Below, piece by piece: positions 62,085 to 64,000 of a stretch of 64,000 nucleotides of DNA. The first letter of the stretch is position 1; each line of letters opens with the position of its first letter. This DNA comes from Eledone cirrhosa (Eukaryota > Mollusca > Cephalopoda > Octopoda > Eledonidae), in contig OZ024742.1 in NCBI GenBank assembly GCA_964016885.1, positions 113,656,660 through 113,720,659 on the forward strand, given 5' to 3'. Under the pieces are notes generated by a model. It worked only from the letters and a program-made list of their open reading frames with translations, did not search any database and was not told where the DNA came from. A program made the translations under genes and the position numbers.

Positions 62085-64000
62085 AAATCTCCACACATAC
62101 AAATAAAAAAGGAGATAATAATTACTCAACTCTAAATAGTAAAGGACAGTGAAATACACTAGAAAGATGCTGATGAATACAAAGCTCAAAATTGTAATAT
62201 GGAAACTTGAAATAGAAATATGGAATCCCCCTAACTGATAGATATGCAGCTAAATGTTAGAAAGCGAAGAATTCCACTTAAAAAAACGACTTATTTTCAA
62301 TATTAAAAATTACTTATTGCGCAATTTAATGTATATTATAAACTTTCAAAGTTGTCTTCAACACTACTTTGGTCGGCCAGATCTAACACTCCAAGAACAA
62401 ATAGAAGTTCACTTTCAATGATTTGGGTGTCCTAGGGCTTAGCGAACATATTCAGCATTGCAGTGGTGAAGGTTTACCGGATTAAAAAAATTCCATTCTA
62501 GTAATGCAGTTATTGAGTAAGTACGTGTCAGCAGGGTTAGACTTTCCATAAGTCTCATCCGAAATTAATTTCATTACACACATTATCATTAGTATTTAGT
62601 TAAATCACTGTTACTTCCCATATCTTGTGATGTATTTTAAATACATGAGTGATAAAGTTACAATATATACATAAAAAGGAATAACAAGGCAAACCCAGAG
62701 ATGCAAAAGCGCAAAGTCTTATTAATACTAATCTGAGGAAGAAGTAGCAAAGTGTTTGAAATTTAAGGCATTATTCTTCGGGAAATGGAGACTTTATGGG
62801 ACAGAAAAGGCTGAAACATCGGAGTTTTGAAATAAATGGAAAGTTTTAAGAAAGGTAGTATGTGAGTAGTGGGGGATTCGAGAATTGGGTCTGACGTGGA
62901 GAAACCATGTTTGTAATGTATGTTGTTATGTGCGTCGGATGGAATGAATTTCATTGGTGTCCATTATTGATTCTCCGTGAGTGTGTTAATCTGTGTGTGT
63001 TAGTGTGCGTGTTTTGTGTGTTTTGTGTGTTAGTGTGTGTGTGCTTTGTGCGTTGGTGATGGAAGTGGAATGTTTATGTAGATATTTTCGCGGGCATGTT
63101 CGTTTCTGAGTCTTTATGAGTCTGTGAGTCTATGTTTATATATATGTGTGTGTGTATGTATACATGTGCTTTTATGTACATTTGTGTATTGTTTGTGTGA
63201 GGAGGCTTAGGCGCACATATATACAAGTATGTGTCTGTGAATCCTTCTGTGCTTTTTACGAGTGTATATGTGCACGTACATGTGTGTGTATGTTTATGTG
63301 TGGTATTTTATGTAGTTTATTTATGTGTATGATTTCCTATGAGACTGTGTATATAAGTTTATGTATGAGTGAGTATATATGTATATGCACGTGTGTACCA
63401 GTGGTGTATTAGTATGAGTGTGCACGTTTCTGTGTTTGTATTTGTTTGTATGATACCCCTATATAAGCGTGTGTATATGTCTGCCAATATACAAGTCTGA
63501 CTGAACTTTGTGTTTTTCTGCGTATACACCTAGTATTCTGTGAATTCGACAGACATACCTATATATATAGTAGTATGCACACACATACACACTGCTGACA
63601 CCCACATTTATTTATGTATATATATACACCTGAGACTATGTGTGCACGTTTGTAGCGTTAAGAGAACACGTGTGAATGTGTGTCTTTTTATGTGATTGGT
63701 GTTTCGTAAATGTCCTGATAAGCTGTGCGTGCGTGGTCAGCTCTCGGCTGTTTCAGGAAGTGACAAAATGAATCGAGCAGAAGTGAGATAGACAGGGTGT
63801 AGAGCATAAAGTACGGAGATTGTATGCGATGAGAATTGTGATGAGAATATGTATGTCAGTGTGTGTTAGTTGGTGGTACGGGAGCGCAGCTTGATGAGAT
63901 TTATGGGCACCTGTACACAGTTGTGCCTATGAATGCTTCTGTGCGTATCTGAAATATATATATATATATTTTCTGTGAGGTGAAGTAGTTAATTGGCAGT
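62085..64000. other. No gene; TG/TATG-rich low-complexity tail
   Basis: From about 62980 the sequence is dominated by TGTGTG, TATGTA and GTGTGT words. ORFs here follow the repeat. No SINE or RT trace was seen. Confidence 0.6.

Overview
The window looks like cephalopod nuclear DNA, most likely octopus. It is AT-rich and saturated with long (TA)n, (GA/CT)n and (CA/TG)n arrays. It carries many copies of a tRNA-derived SINE of the kind known from octopus, several Penelope-like elements (PLEs), and non-LTR retrotransposons. I found no convincing host gene, exon chain, rRNA or functional tRNA. Every recognisable coding stretch belongs to a mobile element, so the window reads as an intergenic or intronic transposon graveyard with a few young insertions. 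The organism call is inferred from repeat content only.

Layout. 1-1875: head-to-head inverted pair of 5'-truncated PLE tails with a GIY-YIG endonuclease, followed by a self-complementary (TC)(AT)(AG) microsatellite. 2.3-9.1 kb: AT-rich DNA without recognisable genes. 9.4-10.0 kb: Helitron helicase relic with its ATPase core deleted. 10-17 kb: mostly unassigned AT-rich DNA. 17.5-19.1 kb: SINEs of two families. 19.3-24.4 kb: the best preserved element, a PLE with an uninterrupted RT plus GIY-YIG reading frame and characteristic inverted and direct pseudo-LTRs, inserted in a (TA)n tract. 24.5-30.4 kb: LINE relic, foldback repeats, SINEs and a second PLE relic. 31-38 kb: very long microsatellites, SINEs, a foldback element with an internal 33-bp tandem repeat, and a well-formed hammerhead ribozyme motif on the minus strand. 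42.7-47.2 kb: several decayed LINE pieces. 48.7-49.1 kb: a clear MITE. 53.4-55.1 kb: LINE fragment plus a decayed PLE of a second family. 55.8-60.4 kb: a near full-length CR1/Jockey-type LINE on the minus strand, again bounded by (TA)n, with ORF1 (CCCH fingers) and ORF2 (APE endonuclease plus RT). 60.5-64 kb: AT-rich and TG-rich low-complexity DNA.

Three points stand out. The hammerhead at 35298-35352 has an intact catalytic core and all three stems. The LINE has a canonical slippery heptamer (A AAA AAC) at the end of ORF1, in the register that would carry ribosomes into an ORF2 that has no AUG of its own. Many elements end at, or sit inside, (TA)n arrays, and separate copies of one PLE family end at the same base next to them, which suggests (TA)n tracts as insertion targets. 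Translations of pseudogenes are my own reading. Boundaries without target duplications are approximate.
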